Source: Bin87 sp965232895 (GTDB taxonomy: Bacteria; Chloroflexota; Dehalococcoidia; Lucifugimonadales; UBA3495). From it: a DNA stretch of 64,000 nt. Positions 7,599-15,836 of the stretch are shown piece by piece. A program made the translations under genes and the position numbers. Below the pieces are notes generated by a model that did not search any database, had not been told where the DNA came from, and worked only from the letters and a program-made list of their open reading frames with translations. The DNA lies in NCBI GenBank assembly GCA_965232895.1, contig OZ247430.1, positions 1,302,001 through 1,366,000 on the forward strand. Reading direction: 5' to 3'. The stretch's first letter is position 1; each line of letters opens with the position of its first letter.

Positions 7599-9000
7599 AT
7601 AGGCATCAAGTTAAGGGAAGCTGCCGGTAAGATGGTGATTGCATTCCAATCAATCGCCACCGGAGCTTCCCATGAGCAGTGTGCCAGAAGTTGCCCAGGC
7701 CATGAGCCGGGTTCTCACCGGAGTGGCCCAGCAGGCCGCCGCCGAGACGGGGCTGGTGCAACGGCGTTCCAAACTCACCGGTCCCGGCTTGGTGCAGACC
7801 CTGGTTTTCGGTTGGCTGGCCGACCCGGACGCCAGCCTCAGTTCGCTGACCCAGATGGCGGCCACGCTGGGGGTGACCATCAGTCCCCAGGGCCTGTTCC
7901 AGCGGTTCACGCCCCAAGGGGCGGAATGTCTGTACCGAGTTTTGCAAGAGGCTTTGGGTCAAGTTATTGACGCCGAACCGGTGGCGATTCCGCTACTGCG
8001 GCGCTTCACCGCCGTGTTGATCCAGGACAGCTCGGTCATCATGCTGCCCGACGGACTGAGCGAGGTCTGGGCCGGTTGCGGCGGCAGCGGTTCCTATGGA
8101 CAGTCAGCCCTGAAACTACAGGTCCGGCTGGATTTGACCACTGGACTGATGCTGGGGCCTTTTCTGACTGATGGGCGAACCCCGGACAGCAATTCTGCGG
8201 TGCAGACGGCGCCGGTCCCAGCTGGCGCGCTGCGCATTGCCGACTTGGGGTATTACCGACTGGATACCTTCCGGGAATTGGCGGCGCAAGGGGGCTATTT
8301 CCTGTCTCGGTACAAAGCCGGAACCAAACTCTACCGGCATGATGGCGCGGAACTGGACCTGCGGAAGCTGCTGTCCACTCCGTCGGCAACCGGCATTGAC
8401 CGGCCGGTATTGCTGGGGCGCGCCCACCGCTTGCCTGTCCGCCTGCTGGCCGTCAAAGCGCCCCCAGAAGTGAGCGCCCAGCGGCGGCGGCAACTCAAAG
8501 ACCACGCCCGCAAGAAAGGTCAGCAGCCCAGCAAAACCCGGTTGGCCTTATGCGACTGGACCATCTACGTTACCAACGCGCTCCCATCCCAGATCAGCCG
8601 AGATGAGGCAATGGTATTGGCGCGGGCGCGCTGGCAGATTGAACTGCTTTTCAAACTGTGGAAGCAACACGGAGGCATTGACCGCTGGCGCTCCGCCAAT
8701 CCCTGGCGGATCCTCTGTGAGGTCTATGCCAAACTGACCGCCATGGTCATCCTGCACTGGACTTTGCTGACTGCGGTCTGGATGTACCCGGACCGAAGCC
8801 TGGTCAAGGCCGCCGCCGCCGTCCGTCGCTACGCCGTAATGCTGGCTACTGCCATGACCGGACTACTTACGGCAACCATGGTCATCGAGCAGATTGGCTT
8901 ATGCCTGCGCGCCGGGTGTAAAATCCAGCGGCGTCGTCAACGCCCCGGGTCATATCAACTACTACTCGCCCTAACCGACGACGCTTAACTTGATGCCTAT
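7599..9000 (+). mobile_element. IS4-like insertion sequence, copy 2 (1402 bp)
   Basis: Identical in length, ends and transposase sequence to the copy at 221-1622, in the same orientation, offset 7378 bases. The two copies bracket the toxin-antitoxin pair, the GHKL operon and the thioredoxin-like genes, so the interval could in principle move as a composite transposon. However, each copy has symmetrical flanks of its own, which argues for separate insertions. Confidence 0.9.
7672..8988 (+). CDS. IS4-like DDE transposase (copy 2)
   Basis: 438 residues, same sequence as the transposase at 294-1610, with intact D, D and E catalytic positions and the R-x3-E-x6-K motif. Same GGAG-preceded ATG start. 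Both copies appear functional, which agrees with recent activity. Confidence 0.9.
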   Translation: MSSVPEVAQAMSRVLTGVAQQAAAETGLVQRRSKLTGPGLVQTLVFGWLADPDASLSSLTQMAATLGVTISPQGLFQRFTPQGAECLYRVLQEALGQVIDAEPVAIPLLRRFTAVLIQDSSVIMLPDGLSEVWAGCGGSGSYGQSALKLQVRLDLTTGLMLGPFLTDGRTPDSNSAVQTAPVPAGALRIADLGYYRLDTFRELAAQGGYFLSRYKAGTKLYRHDGAELDLRKLLSTPSATGIDRPVLLGRAHRLPVRLLAVKAPPEVSAQRRRQLKDHARKKGQQPSKTRLALCDWTIYVTNALPSQISRDEAMVLARARWQIELLFKLWKQHGGIDRWRSANPWRILCEVYAKLTAMVILHWTLLTAVWMYPDRSLVKAAAAVRRYAVMLATAMTGLLTATMVIEQIGLCLRAGCKIQRRRQRPGSYQLLLALTDDA

Positions 9001-9022
9001 GGGGCGAATAATTATTCGCCCC
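9001..9022. repeat. 22-bp dispersed palindrome, right flank of IS copy 2
   Basis: Same perfect palindrome as the other three IS flanks; followed by TAC, as in the solo copies. Confidence 0.9.
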
Positions 9023-9049
9023 TACGAGTCTCGCGGTCTGCGATGAACC

Positions 9050-9574
9050 TCAGTAGCCGGATTCCCGCCACTCGAAGGCCAGGTTGGCGTAGCGAACGAA
9101 CACCGCTCCGCCCGGGGCGGCCAACGGGCCGTTCATTGCCAGGATCGCCACCGTGACCTCGTCGCCCGGCTTGGGTTCGGTGGACACCACCACGCGCTGC
9201 GGGACGTTGAACCCCTGCACGGTGGCGCGCTCGCGGTCGCACTCGCCGTTAATCCAGATCTCGCCGTAGTCATCGATACATGATTCGAAGAGGCAGCGCG
9301 CGCCTTCCAGCGGCCGGCCACCCACGGTCTCGGGCAGCGTCGCCTTGATGCGGTACCAGACGAACGACACGCCGCGTCGCCGCCAGGCGCCCAGGTCGTC
9401 GCAGCTTTCCCAACCGGAGTCGTCGTAATCCGGCAGGCGACAGGGCGACCCTTCCGCCTCGCTGACGATGCCCTCGTTGGGTTCGCCGGGCACGAAACCG
9501 TGCGCCACTTTCCACTGACCGCCGATGGCCGCCAGATCGTCGGCGTTCTGCAAATCTAACGTAGCTCGTGGCAT
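9050..9574 (-). CDS. galactose-binding-like jelly-roll protein (GH2 sugar-binding domain type)
   Basis: 174 residues with no signal peptide. The order LPDYDDSGW, then SFVWYRIKATLPE, LFESCIDDYGEIWINGE and VTVAILAMNGP matches the sugar-binding domain found at the N-terminus of glycoside hydrolase family 2 enzymes (W-R-x-F/Y-x-x-P, D-x-x-x-V-W-V-N-G). No catalytic TIM barrel is attached. It probably binds a carbohydrate or acts with a separate enzyme. The upstream membrane gene ends one base before its start on the same strand. Confidence 0.7.
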   Translation of the reverse strand: MPRATLDLQNADDLAAIGGQWKVAHGFVPGEPNEGIVSEAEGSPCRLPDYDDSGWESCDDLGAWRRRGVSFVWYRIKATLPETVGGRPLEGARCLFESCIDDYGEIWINGECDRERATVQGFNVPQRVVVSTEPKPGDEVTVAILAMNGPLAAPGGAVFVRYANLAFEWRESGY

Positions 9575-9575
9575 A

Positions 9576-10067
9576 TCAGTATTCCTCCTTTGGTTTGTCC
9601 CGATTGCCGCCGTTTTCGGTTTGCGTACCCGGCAAGGGCTCTATGCTGTCCTTCAACTCGGGGTGGGCCTCCAGAAGCCGCTGATACCATTCCTCCATCT
9701 CAGCCAGGACTTCCTCCCGACCTTTCGCCCTGCCTTCCGCCAGACCTTCGGCCTTCATTCTCTGCCCGACAAAATGTGCGATAACCATAGTCGTGTCAAT
9801 CACCTCCGAAACCGTTACAACCGTGGCTATAGAAACCGCAAAAGCGCGTATCAGGCCAGTGCCGATTGCAACATACAGATCATAAGCTTCAGTGTGCCCG
9901 TCGACAAAAACGGCGTGCCATGCCGCCCATACCGTCCCGCCTAAAGTCAGCCCCGCGTGAGCCGTCAGCCCCCAGCCCGCCCAACGGTACGATATGCCAT
10001 CCAGCATAACCCGCAACAATCGCGAAGGTGTTTGCCGGTCAATCGTCTCCCCTCCATTTTGTACCAT
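9576..10067 (-). CDS. hypothetical membrane protein with amphipathic coiled C-terminus
   Basis: 163 residues. Hydrophobic stretches at about 29-55 (WAGWGLTAHAGLTLGGTVWAA) and 65-100 (YVAIGTGLIRAFAVSIATVVTV) look like membrane segments. A helix with repeats of the EGLAEGRAKGREE type and a polar tail NGGNRDKPKEEY follow. Such R-x-x-G tails occur in many small Chloroflexota and cyanobacterial proteins of unknown role. It ends one base before the jelly-roll gene starts, suggesting one transcript. Confidence 0.6.
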   Translation of the reverse strand: MVQNGGETIDRQTPSRLLRVMLDGISYRWAGWGLTAHAGLTLGGTVWAAWHAVFVDGHTEAYDLYVAIGTGLIRAFAVSIATVVTVSEVIDTTMVIAHFVGQRMKAEGLAEGRAKGREEVLAEMEEWYQRLLEAHPELKDSIEPLPGTQTENGGNRDKPKEEY

Positions 10068-10100
10068 GACGCCGCGCCTCTGCCAATCAGCCGGCCGGCG

Positions 10101-10748
10101 CTACACTCCGGTGATCCGCACCCCAGAATGCGTGCGGTAGCGCCGGTTGATGTTGACCAGCAGAGGCGTGATCTGCTCCACGTATTTGGCGTTGTAGAGG
10201 GCGCCGGCATCCACGGGGCGGAGGTTGGGGATCTTCCGCGTCAGGTCGACCACGACCTGCTTGGCGTCCGCGTCGTCGCCGCAGATAACCACGTCCTCAT
10301 CCAGCGTGGCGCCCGGCTTCAGCAGTTCCTCGGCGGACACGTTTTGGAAGGCCGCGACCACCTTCGAACCCGGAGCGGCGGCCTGCGCTTCTTCCGCGGC
10401 TGAGCCGGTCTCCACCTCTTCGGCGATGGCGCCCACGCCGCGTTCGAACCGCATCGGCGCTATCACCGTGACCACGACCTTGCCGTCGAGGGCGTCACCG
10501 ATACCGCCTATGGTGGGGGACATGCCGTTGTAGGGCATGGTCAGGAAAACCACTTCAGACTGCGCCGCAGCCTCCGCATTCACCGCCCCCGAAATGGCGG
10601 CGCCGGGAGCCAGGGCCAGCAACTCGTCGGCGGCCTCCTGCGCCCGCCCGGCGTCCCGCGATCCGATGACCACCGCGTCTCCTGCCATTGCCAGGCGCAG
10701 CGCCAATCCTTTGCCTTCCGGTCCCGTGCCTCCCAAAAACGCCAGCAT
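10101..10748 (-). CDS. npdG: NADPH-dependent F420 reductase-like protein
   Basis: 215 residues. It begins MLAFLGGTGPEGKGLALRLA, the Rossmann GxGxxG-type motif in the GGTGPEGKG form characteristic of F420H2:NADP oxidoreductase (NpdG). IGSRDAGRAQEAADEL binds the NADP phosphate, and later MPYNGM and AFQNVSAEELL are conserved. The reaction moves hydride between F420 and NADP in the cytosol. Length fits the family (about 220). This supports an F420-using organism, together with the luciferase-like protein at 40145. Confidence 0.85.
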   Translation of the reverse strand: MLAFLGGTGPEGKGLALRLAMAGDAVVIGSRDAGRAQEAADELLALAPGAAISGAVNAEAAAQSEVVFLTMPYNGMSPTIGGIGDALDGKVVVTVIAPMRFERGVGAIAEEVETGSAAEEAQAAAPGSKVVAAFQNVSAEELLKPGATLDEDVVICGDDADAKQVVVDLTRKIPNLRPVDAGALYNAKYVEQITPLLVNINRRYRTHSGVRITGV

Positions 10749-10877
10749 CTATATCGCCTCCGTGCTCAAATGCGGCGCAAGTATATCATCGCCGGCGGTG
10801 GCGGCACCCTGTGTTACAATCCGCCAAACATTCCCAGGCACTCGCTCCCGGAACCATTCGCAGGAGGATTTAGCGCT

Positions 10878-11237
10878 ATGGCATTCTCACTCAACCACGT
10901 TCACCTCAAGACGCCCGATCCCAAGTCCACCGCTGATTGGTACGTGCAGAATCTGGGCGCTACGGTCACCGCCGAGACCCCCAATGGCGGGTTCCGGCTG
11001 GACCTCCACGGCCTGCCCCTGAACGTCACCGACCACATCGCCACGCAGACCCACCCGCAGAACTACGGCTTCGAGCACATCGCCATTGACACCACCGACA
11101 TTGATGGCACCATCGCCGACCTGAAAAACGGCGGCGCAACCGTGCTGGAAGAGACCACCGTGGGCGGCGGCCGCCGCGTGATGTTCTTCGAGGGCCCTCA
11201 AGGCATCATCCTGGAAGTCCTCGAGGTGGTCGAATAG
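10878..11237 (+). CDS. VOC family protein (glyoxalase/dioxygenase fold)
   Basis: 119 residues with one pair of beta-alpha-beta-beta-beta modules. Candidate metal ligands are H in LNHVHLKTPD, H in FEHIAIDTTD and E in GIILEVLEV, the usual H-H-E set. The start at 10878 follows CAGGAGGATTTAGCGCT with good spacing. The substrate cannot be told from sequence. A similar VOC gene is at 44427. Confidence 0.85.
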   Translation: MAFSLNHVHLKTPDPKSTADWYVQNLGATVTAETPNGGFRLDLHGLPLNVTDHIATQTHPQNYGFEHIAIDTTDIDGTIADLKNGGATVLEETTVGGGRRVMFFEGPQGIILEVLEVVE

Positions 11238-11265
11238 ATCGCTTCGATTCCGAACCGTGTCAGTA

Positions 11266-11287
11266 GGGGCGAATGATCATTCGCCCC
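11266..11287. repeat. solo dispersed palindrome
   Basis: Perfect 22-bp palindrome with arms GGGGCGAATGA, a variant of the sequence flanking both IS copies, preceded by GTA. It has no IS and shows the presumed empty target site. Confidence 0.85.
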
Positions 11288-11354
11288 ACGTTGATGGCCA
11301 ACGACTCTTGGCGACCTGGGCCGAATTGTTTAACTTCCGGCGCGGTGACAGACC

Positions 11355-12079
11355 ATGCAATTGTGGGAATATGCAGCCGATGCAGAGCCCGAGCCAGCAC
11401 GCCGGCGGGTGCGCAACGGCCAGCCCACCAACGAGTTAGTCTTCAGCGCCTATGTGGGCGGAAACGAGGACACTTTCCCGCATATCCTGGATCTCTATGT
11501 TACTCCGGGAAGCCGGGTTGCCGATGTCACGTTCGGGAAGGGAGTTTTCTGGCGCAACGTCCCTGAAGAGCGGTACGAATTGCTCGCCACGGATATCCAG
11601 GGTGGCGTGGATTGTCGTGCCCTTCCCTACACAGACGATACGATAGATTGTGTAGTTCTCGATCCCCCGTACATGCACTCACCGGGAGGAACTGCGCATA
11701 CGGTTCATGCGGCGTTCGAGCAACATTATCGCAACAACGGCACCGGAAATCGAACCACGAAAAATACCACGAAGCCGTCCTTGAACTGTATGAAGATGCC
11801 GGTAAAGAGGCGCATCGAGTCCTGCGTGAACGCGGCGTGTTGATCGTGAAGTGCCAGGACGAAGTGTGCGCGAACCGACAACGTTTTACGCATGTGGAAA
11901 TCATGCAATCATACGAACGGCTTGGACTCATTGCCGAGGATCTGTTCGTGGTTGTTCGCCAAAATCGTCCCGGAGTGAGCCGGACGATTCGCCAGGTGCA
12001 CGCCAGGAAAAATCATTCGTATTTCCTCGTGTTTTGGAAAAGCGGCTCAGGGAGGAGCATTTGGGAACCGCCGGCATGA
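11355..12079 (+). pseudogene. DNA methyltransferase, frameshifted in an A-run
   Basis: The first part carries SAM motif I (VADVTFGKGVFW) and the catalytic DPPY (VVLDPPYMHSPGG) of amino-methyltransferases. After the A-run at 11760-11764 the frame closes, but the +2 frame continues as YHEAVLELYEDAGKEAHRVL, LIVKCQDE and NHSYFLVFWK, the expected C-terminal half. One extra A (six instead of five) restores a single frame of about 241 codons. It is therefore a natural or assembly frameshift. The restored gene ends at 12079, overlapping the next start as ATGA, the layout of a restriction-modification operon. Confidence 0.8.
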
Positions 12080-12207
12080 ACCCAGTGGAGCTGCTGGTGA
12101 CTATCATTCGGGAACACGCGCCGGAAGACATCTGGCGCGACTCGCCGCTGGTAGGATACCGGATGCTGGGCAATACCAATTCGCAAAACAGTACTGTTGC
12201 GCGGTGA
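12076..12207 (+). pseudogene. possible N-terminal fragment of a restriction endonuclease
   Basis: 43 residues starting at an ATG that overlaps the methyltransferase stop. MNPVELLVTIIREHAPEDIW and the following SPLVGYRMLGNTN look like the start of a type II restriction enzyme, where a 'W-x-x-S-P-x-x-x-Y' helix precedes the nuclease core. The frame ends inside a degenerate GGTGAATGATCAC palindrome, so the rest appears to have been deleted at that repeat. The endonuclease reading is inference from position and a loose motif. Confidence 0.4.
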
Positions 12208-12221
12208 ATGATCACTCGCAT
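12201..12221. repeat. degenerate dispersed palindrome
   Basis: GCGGTGAATGATCACTCGCAT is a decayed member of the GGGGCGAATGATCATTCGCCCC-type family (core GTGAATGATCAC). It coincides with the end of the truncated gene fragment before it. Confidence 0.5.
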
Positions 12222-12274
12222 CCGTGTTTAGTGAAAACAGCGATCATTACCCTGCCGCTCAAGGAGAGGCCACG

Positions 12275-14185
12275 ATGTTCAAGACCAATCCCGTATCCCT
12301 GAAATCGCTATTGGAGGATGCGGGCAGCGGCAAGATACAGTTGCCGGATTTTCAACGGGGCTGGGTCTGGGATGACGACCGTATCCGCGGCCTGCTGGCC
12401 AGCATATCTCGCGGATTTCCCGTTGGTGCCGTCATGACGCTGGAAGCCGGCGGGGAAATCCGTCTCAAAAGCAGAATGATTGAAGGCGCCGCAGAAAGTT
12501 CGGCCAATGGAGCCGACGCCTTTCTGTTAGACGGACAACAGCGGTTGACCTCCTTGTACCAATCGTTGCTGCATAAAGGGCCAGTGGATACACACGACAA
12601 CAGGGGCAGGCGCATCAAACGCTGGTACTACGTGGACATGCTGGCGGCAATGGACCCGAATGTTGACCGGGACGATGCGATCATCAGTGTGCCGGAAGAA
12701 AGAAAGGAGACTAAGGATTTCGGTCGGGAGATCACCCGCGATCTTTCCAGCAGAGAGAAAGAATTCGAACAGCATATGATGCCTACGGAGGAACTGCTCG
12801 GCGACCAAGAATGGATGTGGGAATACGTCGACTACTGGGAAGGTAAGAGAGGAGAACACCCGGCCGAGGATGTACGAGCCTTCCGCAGGGGTTTTAGCCA
12901 ATCAGTACTGAACGCCTTTAGCGATTACGATTTGCCCGTTATCAGCTTGGGTAAAGAAACTCCAAAAGAGGCAGTTTGTACCGTCTTCGAAAAAGTGAAT
13001 ACTGGCGGCGTTACTCTCTCCGTATTTGAACTGGTGACAGCGACCTTTGCCGCGCAGGACGAAGAATTTTCGCTGCGAGAGGATTGGGCCGCGAGAAGTG
13101 ATCTCCTGTACAGTGGATACGGCGCATTGCAGGGCATCGGCGGTGACCAGTTTTTGCAAGCGATAGCGTTGCTGACCACTCAAGACCGTCGCAGACAGGC
13201 AGTCGCCGAAGGTCGCCCGCAGTATCGGATCCCGGCGATCAACTGCCGAAAGAACGACATTCTGGGGTTGAATGTCTCTGATTATCAGCAGTGGGCCGAC
13301 CGGGTAGAATCTGGTTTCGTGGAGGCAGCTAAGTTCCTTCACAGGCAGTTTGTATTCACAAACCAGGATGTACCCTACACCACTCAATTGGTGCCCTTGG
13401 CTGCCCTCCACGTGGAACTAGCAGAGGCCCTTGAGTCGGCCAACGCTCAAGCCCTGCTGGAACGCTGGTTCTGGTCAGGTATCTTTGGAGAGATGTATGG
13501 TGGCGCGGTAGAAACACAGTATGGTCTTGACTTGGTGCAAGTTGCTCAATGGATTCGGGGTGGCCCGGAGCCCACGCTGGTGAGGGAATCTAATTTCGTC
13601 CCGGAGAGGTTGCTGTCCTTACGCACGCGTCTCAGTGCGGCCTACAAAGGATTGTACGCTTTGCAGATGAAAAGCGCCGCCGCCGACTGGATCACCGCGA
13701 AACCATTGATGTTTGCTACCTGGCACGATGAAAATGTCGACATTCACCACATATTTCCACGGAGATGGTGTGAACAGGTTGCCAGTCCCAAAATACCCCC
13801 ACGTTTATACAACTCTATCATCAACAAAACGCCTATTGACGCTCGGACCAACAAAATTATTGGCGGTCGTTCCCCTTCAGGTTACTTGAGACGATTAGAG
13901 AATGTCATCAATGTCGATCGGCTGAACCATGTATTGGCATCGCATTGGATTGATGCGGATCTTCTGAGAGGCGATCGGTTCGCTGAGTTCTTTGTCCAGC
14001 GGGGCGAGTCAATGTTGGAGTTGATAGGTCAGGCTATGGGCAAGTCCTTGCCAGGTGGGCGGGAAGCCTTCTGGAACGCCCTAACCTCTGCCGGGTTCGT
14101 AGAGGAGTTTGATCAGCCGGAGGATGAACACGACACAGTCGGCGAAGGGGCCTACGACGACGATGTTACTCAGGTCGCCGATTAG
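12275..14185 (+). CDS. DUF262/DUF1524 HNH nuclease (GmrSD/SspE-like)
   Basis: 636 residues from ATG 12275, which has AAGGAGAG 9 bases upstream. The N-terminal DUF262 domain shows LPDFQRGWVW (23-32) and DGQQRLTSL (86-94), with FEKVNTGGVTLS further on. The C-terminal DUF1524-type HNH motif is at about 487-520 (DIHHIFPRRWC followed by N and DARTNKIIGG). Known relatives are GmrSD type IV restriction enzymes and SspE, which use nucleotide hydrolysis to control DNA cleavage. It stands after a broken methyltransferase locus, so it may be an independent modification-dependent or phage-sensing nuclease. No dnd/ssp genes are nearby. Confidence 0.85.
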   Translation: MFKTNPVSLKSLLEDAGSGKIQLPDFQRGWVWDDDRIRGLLASISRGFPVGAVMTLEAGGEIRLKSRMIEGAAESSANGADAFLLDGQQRLTSLYQSLLHKGPVDTHDNRGRRIKRWYYVDMLAAMDPNVDRDDAIISVPEERKETKDFGREITRDLSSREKEFEQHMMPTEELLGDQEWMWEYVDYWEGKRGEHPAEDVRAFRRGFSQSVLNAFSDYDLPVISLGKETPKEAVCTVFEKVNTGGVTLSVFELVTATFAAQDEEFSLREDWAARSDLLYSGYGALQGIGGDQFLQAIALLTTQDRRRQAVAEGRPQYRIPAINCRKNDILGLNVSDYQQWADRVESGFVEAAKFLHRQFVFTNQDVPYTTQLVPLAALHVELAEALESANAQALLERWFWSGIFGEMYGGAVETQYGLDLVQVAQWIRGGPEPTLVRESNFVPERLLSLRTRLSAAYKGLYALQMKSAAADWITAKPLMFATWHDENVDIHHIFPRRWCEQVASPKIPPRLYNSIINKTPIDARTNKIIGGRSPSGYLRRLENVINVDRLNHVLASHWIDADLLRGDRFAEFFVQRGESMLELIGQAMGKSLPGGREAFWNALTSAGFVEEFDQPEDEHDTVGEGAYDDDVTQVAD

Positions 14186-14227
14186 GGCTTATCCCGAACT
14201 CCACCCGTTGCTGCGAGAGAGTCAACA

Positions 14228-15079
14228 ATGCCAGATCATCGTTTACTCATTCTGTTTGCCCACCCCGACGACGAGGCCTTCCCCGTTGGCGGCACCATTG
14301 CTATGCACACCGCGCGCGGGGTGACCGCTCGGCTGATCACCACCACATCGGGTGAACTCGGCGAAATCCGCCAACCCGGCTCGGCGACCCGCGAGACCAT
14401 CGGCGAGGTCAGGCGTGGAGAGCTGGCCGAGGCGATCAAGGAACTGGGCATTGAGTCCCATGAAGTGCTTCAGTACCGCGATTCAGGCATGGCCGGCTGG
14501 GACGACAACCATCATCCCAAAGCCTTCGTGCAGGCCGACGAGCACGAGGTGGTGGCCCGCCTGGTGTTCGAAATCCGCCGCTTCCGCCCCCAGGTGATCC
14601 TCACCTTCGGGATGGACGGCCTGTATGGGCATCCGGACCACATCGCCATCTGCAAGCACGCTACGACGGCTTTCCGGTTGGCCGCGGACCCGTCCTCTTT
14701 CCCGCACCACATGGCCATCGGCATTCAGCCCCATCAGACTGATCGCCTGTTTTACAGCGTGCGCCCGCGTGGGTTCCGGGTCCACATGGCGGAGTCGCTG
14801 CAGGCCGCCGGGGTTGACTTCCCCATGCCGTCCCCCGACCGCGCCAACGACGGCGCGGATCCCGCTACCATCAACCTGACCGTGGACGCATCGGATGGTC
14901 TGGACGCCAAGATGGCCTGCATCAAGCGGCACTTCACGCAGCTGCAGCCGGACTGGCCCTACGAGCGCATCCCCCGGGAAGTGACCGCCTCCGTCATCGG
15001 AGTGGAGCACTTCATTCGAGCGGAACCGCCGGTCGCCGACGGCGAGGTCGTCCCGGCGGACTTTTTCGCCGGTCTTTAA
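14228..15079 (+). CDS. PIG-L family deacetylase
   Basis: 283 residues. The zinc-site motif AHPDDEAFPVGG (P-D-D) appears near residue 14, and GHPDHIAICKHA supplies the distal histidine. The fold is that of GlcNAc-PI and LMW-thiol precursor de-N-acetylases; the true substrate (an N-acetylglucosamine conjugate or other amide) is not determined. Cytosolic by sequence. The gene starts 42 bases after the HNH nuclease gene on the same strand. A second, distant family member lies at 61754. Confidence 0.88.
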   Translation: MPDHRLLILFAHPDDEAFPVGGTIAMHTARGVTARLITTTSGELGEIRQPGSATRETIGEVRRGELAEAIKELGIESHEVLQYRDSGMAGWDDNHHPKAFVQADEHEVVARLVFEIRRFRPQVILTFGMDGLYGHPDHIAICKHATTAFRLAADPSSFPHHMAIGIQPHQTDRLFYSVRPRGFRVHMAESLQAAGVDFPMPSPDRANDGADPATINLTVDASDGLDAKMACIKRHFTQLQPDWPYERIPREVTASVIGVEHFIRAEPPVADGEVVPADFFAGL

Positions 15080-15127
15080 TCGGCCGGCATATTCAGGTGA
15101 GGGTGAACGGCCCGAACTTGGGTCGGG

Positions 15128-15742
15128 CTAAAGCAGGCCGGCGACTCCCTGCCAGACCAGCAGGACACCCACCACCAGCAGCGTCAGGCCCATGGCCAGG
15201 ATCAACCCGACCGCGCCGCCGAGCATGCCCACGGCGAAACCGATGCCACCCTCCGCAGCCATGCGGGTGGGCGTGAACAGGCCCGGCGAGCCCTCGAGTC
15301 CCTGGCCGAAGAGGGCGCCGCTGGACTGACCCGATCGGATCCGGTCCCGGGCGATGATGAGGAACTCCACGCCCTGCCAGAATACCAGCGCGCCGGCCAG
15401 GGCGATGAGCAGGTGCTCTGGAGTCACGTCGCTGAACCAGCCGCCGATGAACGCGCCGATGAACGCCGGCACGCCCATGGTAAGCACGATGCGCAGGTTC
15501 ACCCTGCCGGCTCGCAGGTGGCGTATGGTGCCGGCCAGAGACGCCAGGCTGCTGACCATGATATTGGTGCCGCCGGCGGCCGGCGCCGGCATCCCCAGCA
15601 GCAGCATCGCGGGCAGGCGCATGGTGCCGAGGGCCAAGCCAACGAACCCACCGAGGATGCCGACCAGAAACGAGATCACCGCCAGCAGAGCGGCGTGCCA
15701 GATCAGGACCTCAGAGGGCAGTCCCAGGGCGGATAGGGGCAT
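15128..15742 (-). CDS. TauE/SafE (TSUP) family membrane protein, short
   Basis: 204 residues with about 6 hydrophobic segments. The first repeat of the family is clear: LVGILGGFVGLALGTMRLP, AGGTNIMVS, LRAGRVN and VPAFIGAFIGGWFSD. A second-half glycine-rich start GFAVGMLGGAVGLIL follows, but the protein ends 22 residues later instead of running another four helices (typical length 240-270). It may be a shortened form or an old truncation. Relatives export sulfite or organosulfonates. Single gene. Confidence 0.75.
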   Translation of the reverse strand: MPLSALGLPSEVLIWHAALLAVISFLVGILGGFVGLALGTMRLPAMLLLGMPAPAAGGTNIMVSSLASLAGTIRHLRAGRVNLRIVLTMGVPAFIGAFIGGWFSDVTPEHLLIALAGALVFWQGVEFLIIARDRIRSGQSSGALFGQGLEGSPGLFTPTRMAAEGGIGFAVGMLGGAVGLILAMGLTLLVVGVLLVWQGVAGLL

Positions 15743-15768
15743 GGTTGGGCCAGACTATGTCATAACGG

Positions 15769-15820
15769 GGCAATCCCGTAGGGGCAGGTGTCATCGCTCC
15801 ACCAACGGGATTGCCTTTTT
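15769..15820 (+). terminator. hairpin with T-tract between two minus-strand genes
   Basis: GGCAATCCCGT (15769-15779) pairs with ACGGGATTGCC (15805-15815) and is followed by TTTTT on the plus strand. No plus-strand gene leads into it, and on the minus strand it lacks a T-run. It may end antisense transcription or be a repeat remnant. Confidence 0.4.
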
Positions 15821-15836
15821 GCCAGTGTGAGTAGCG

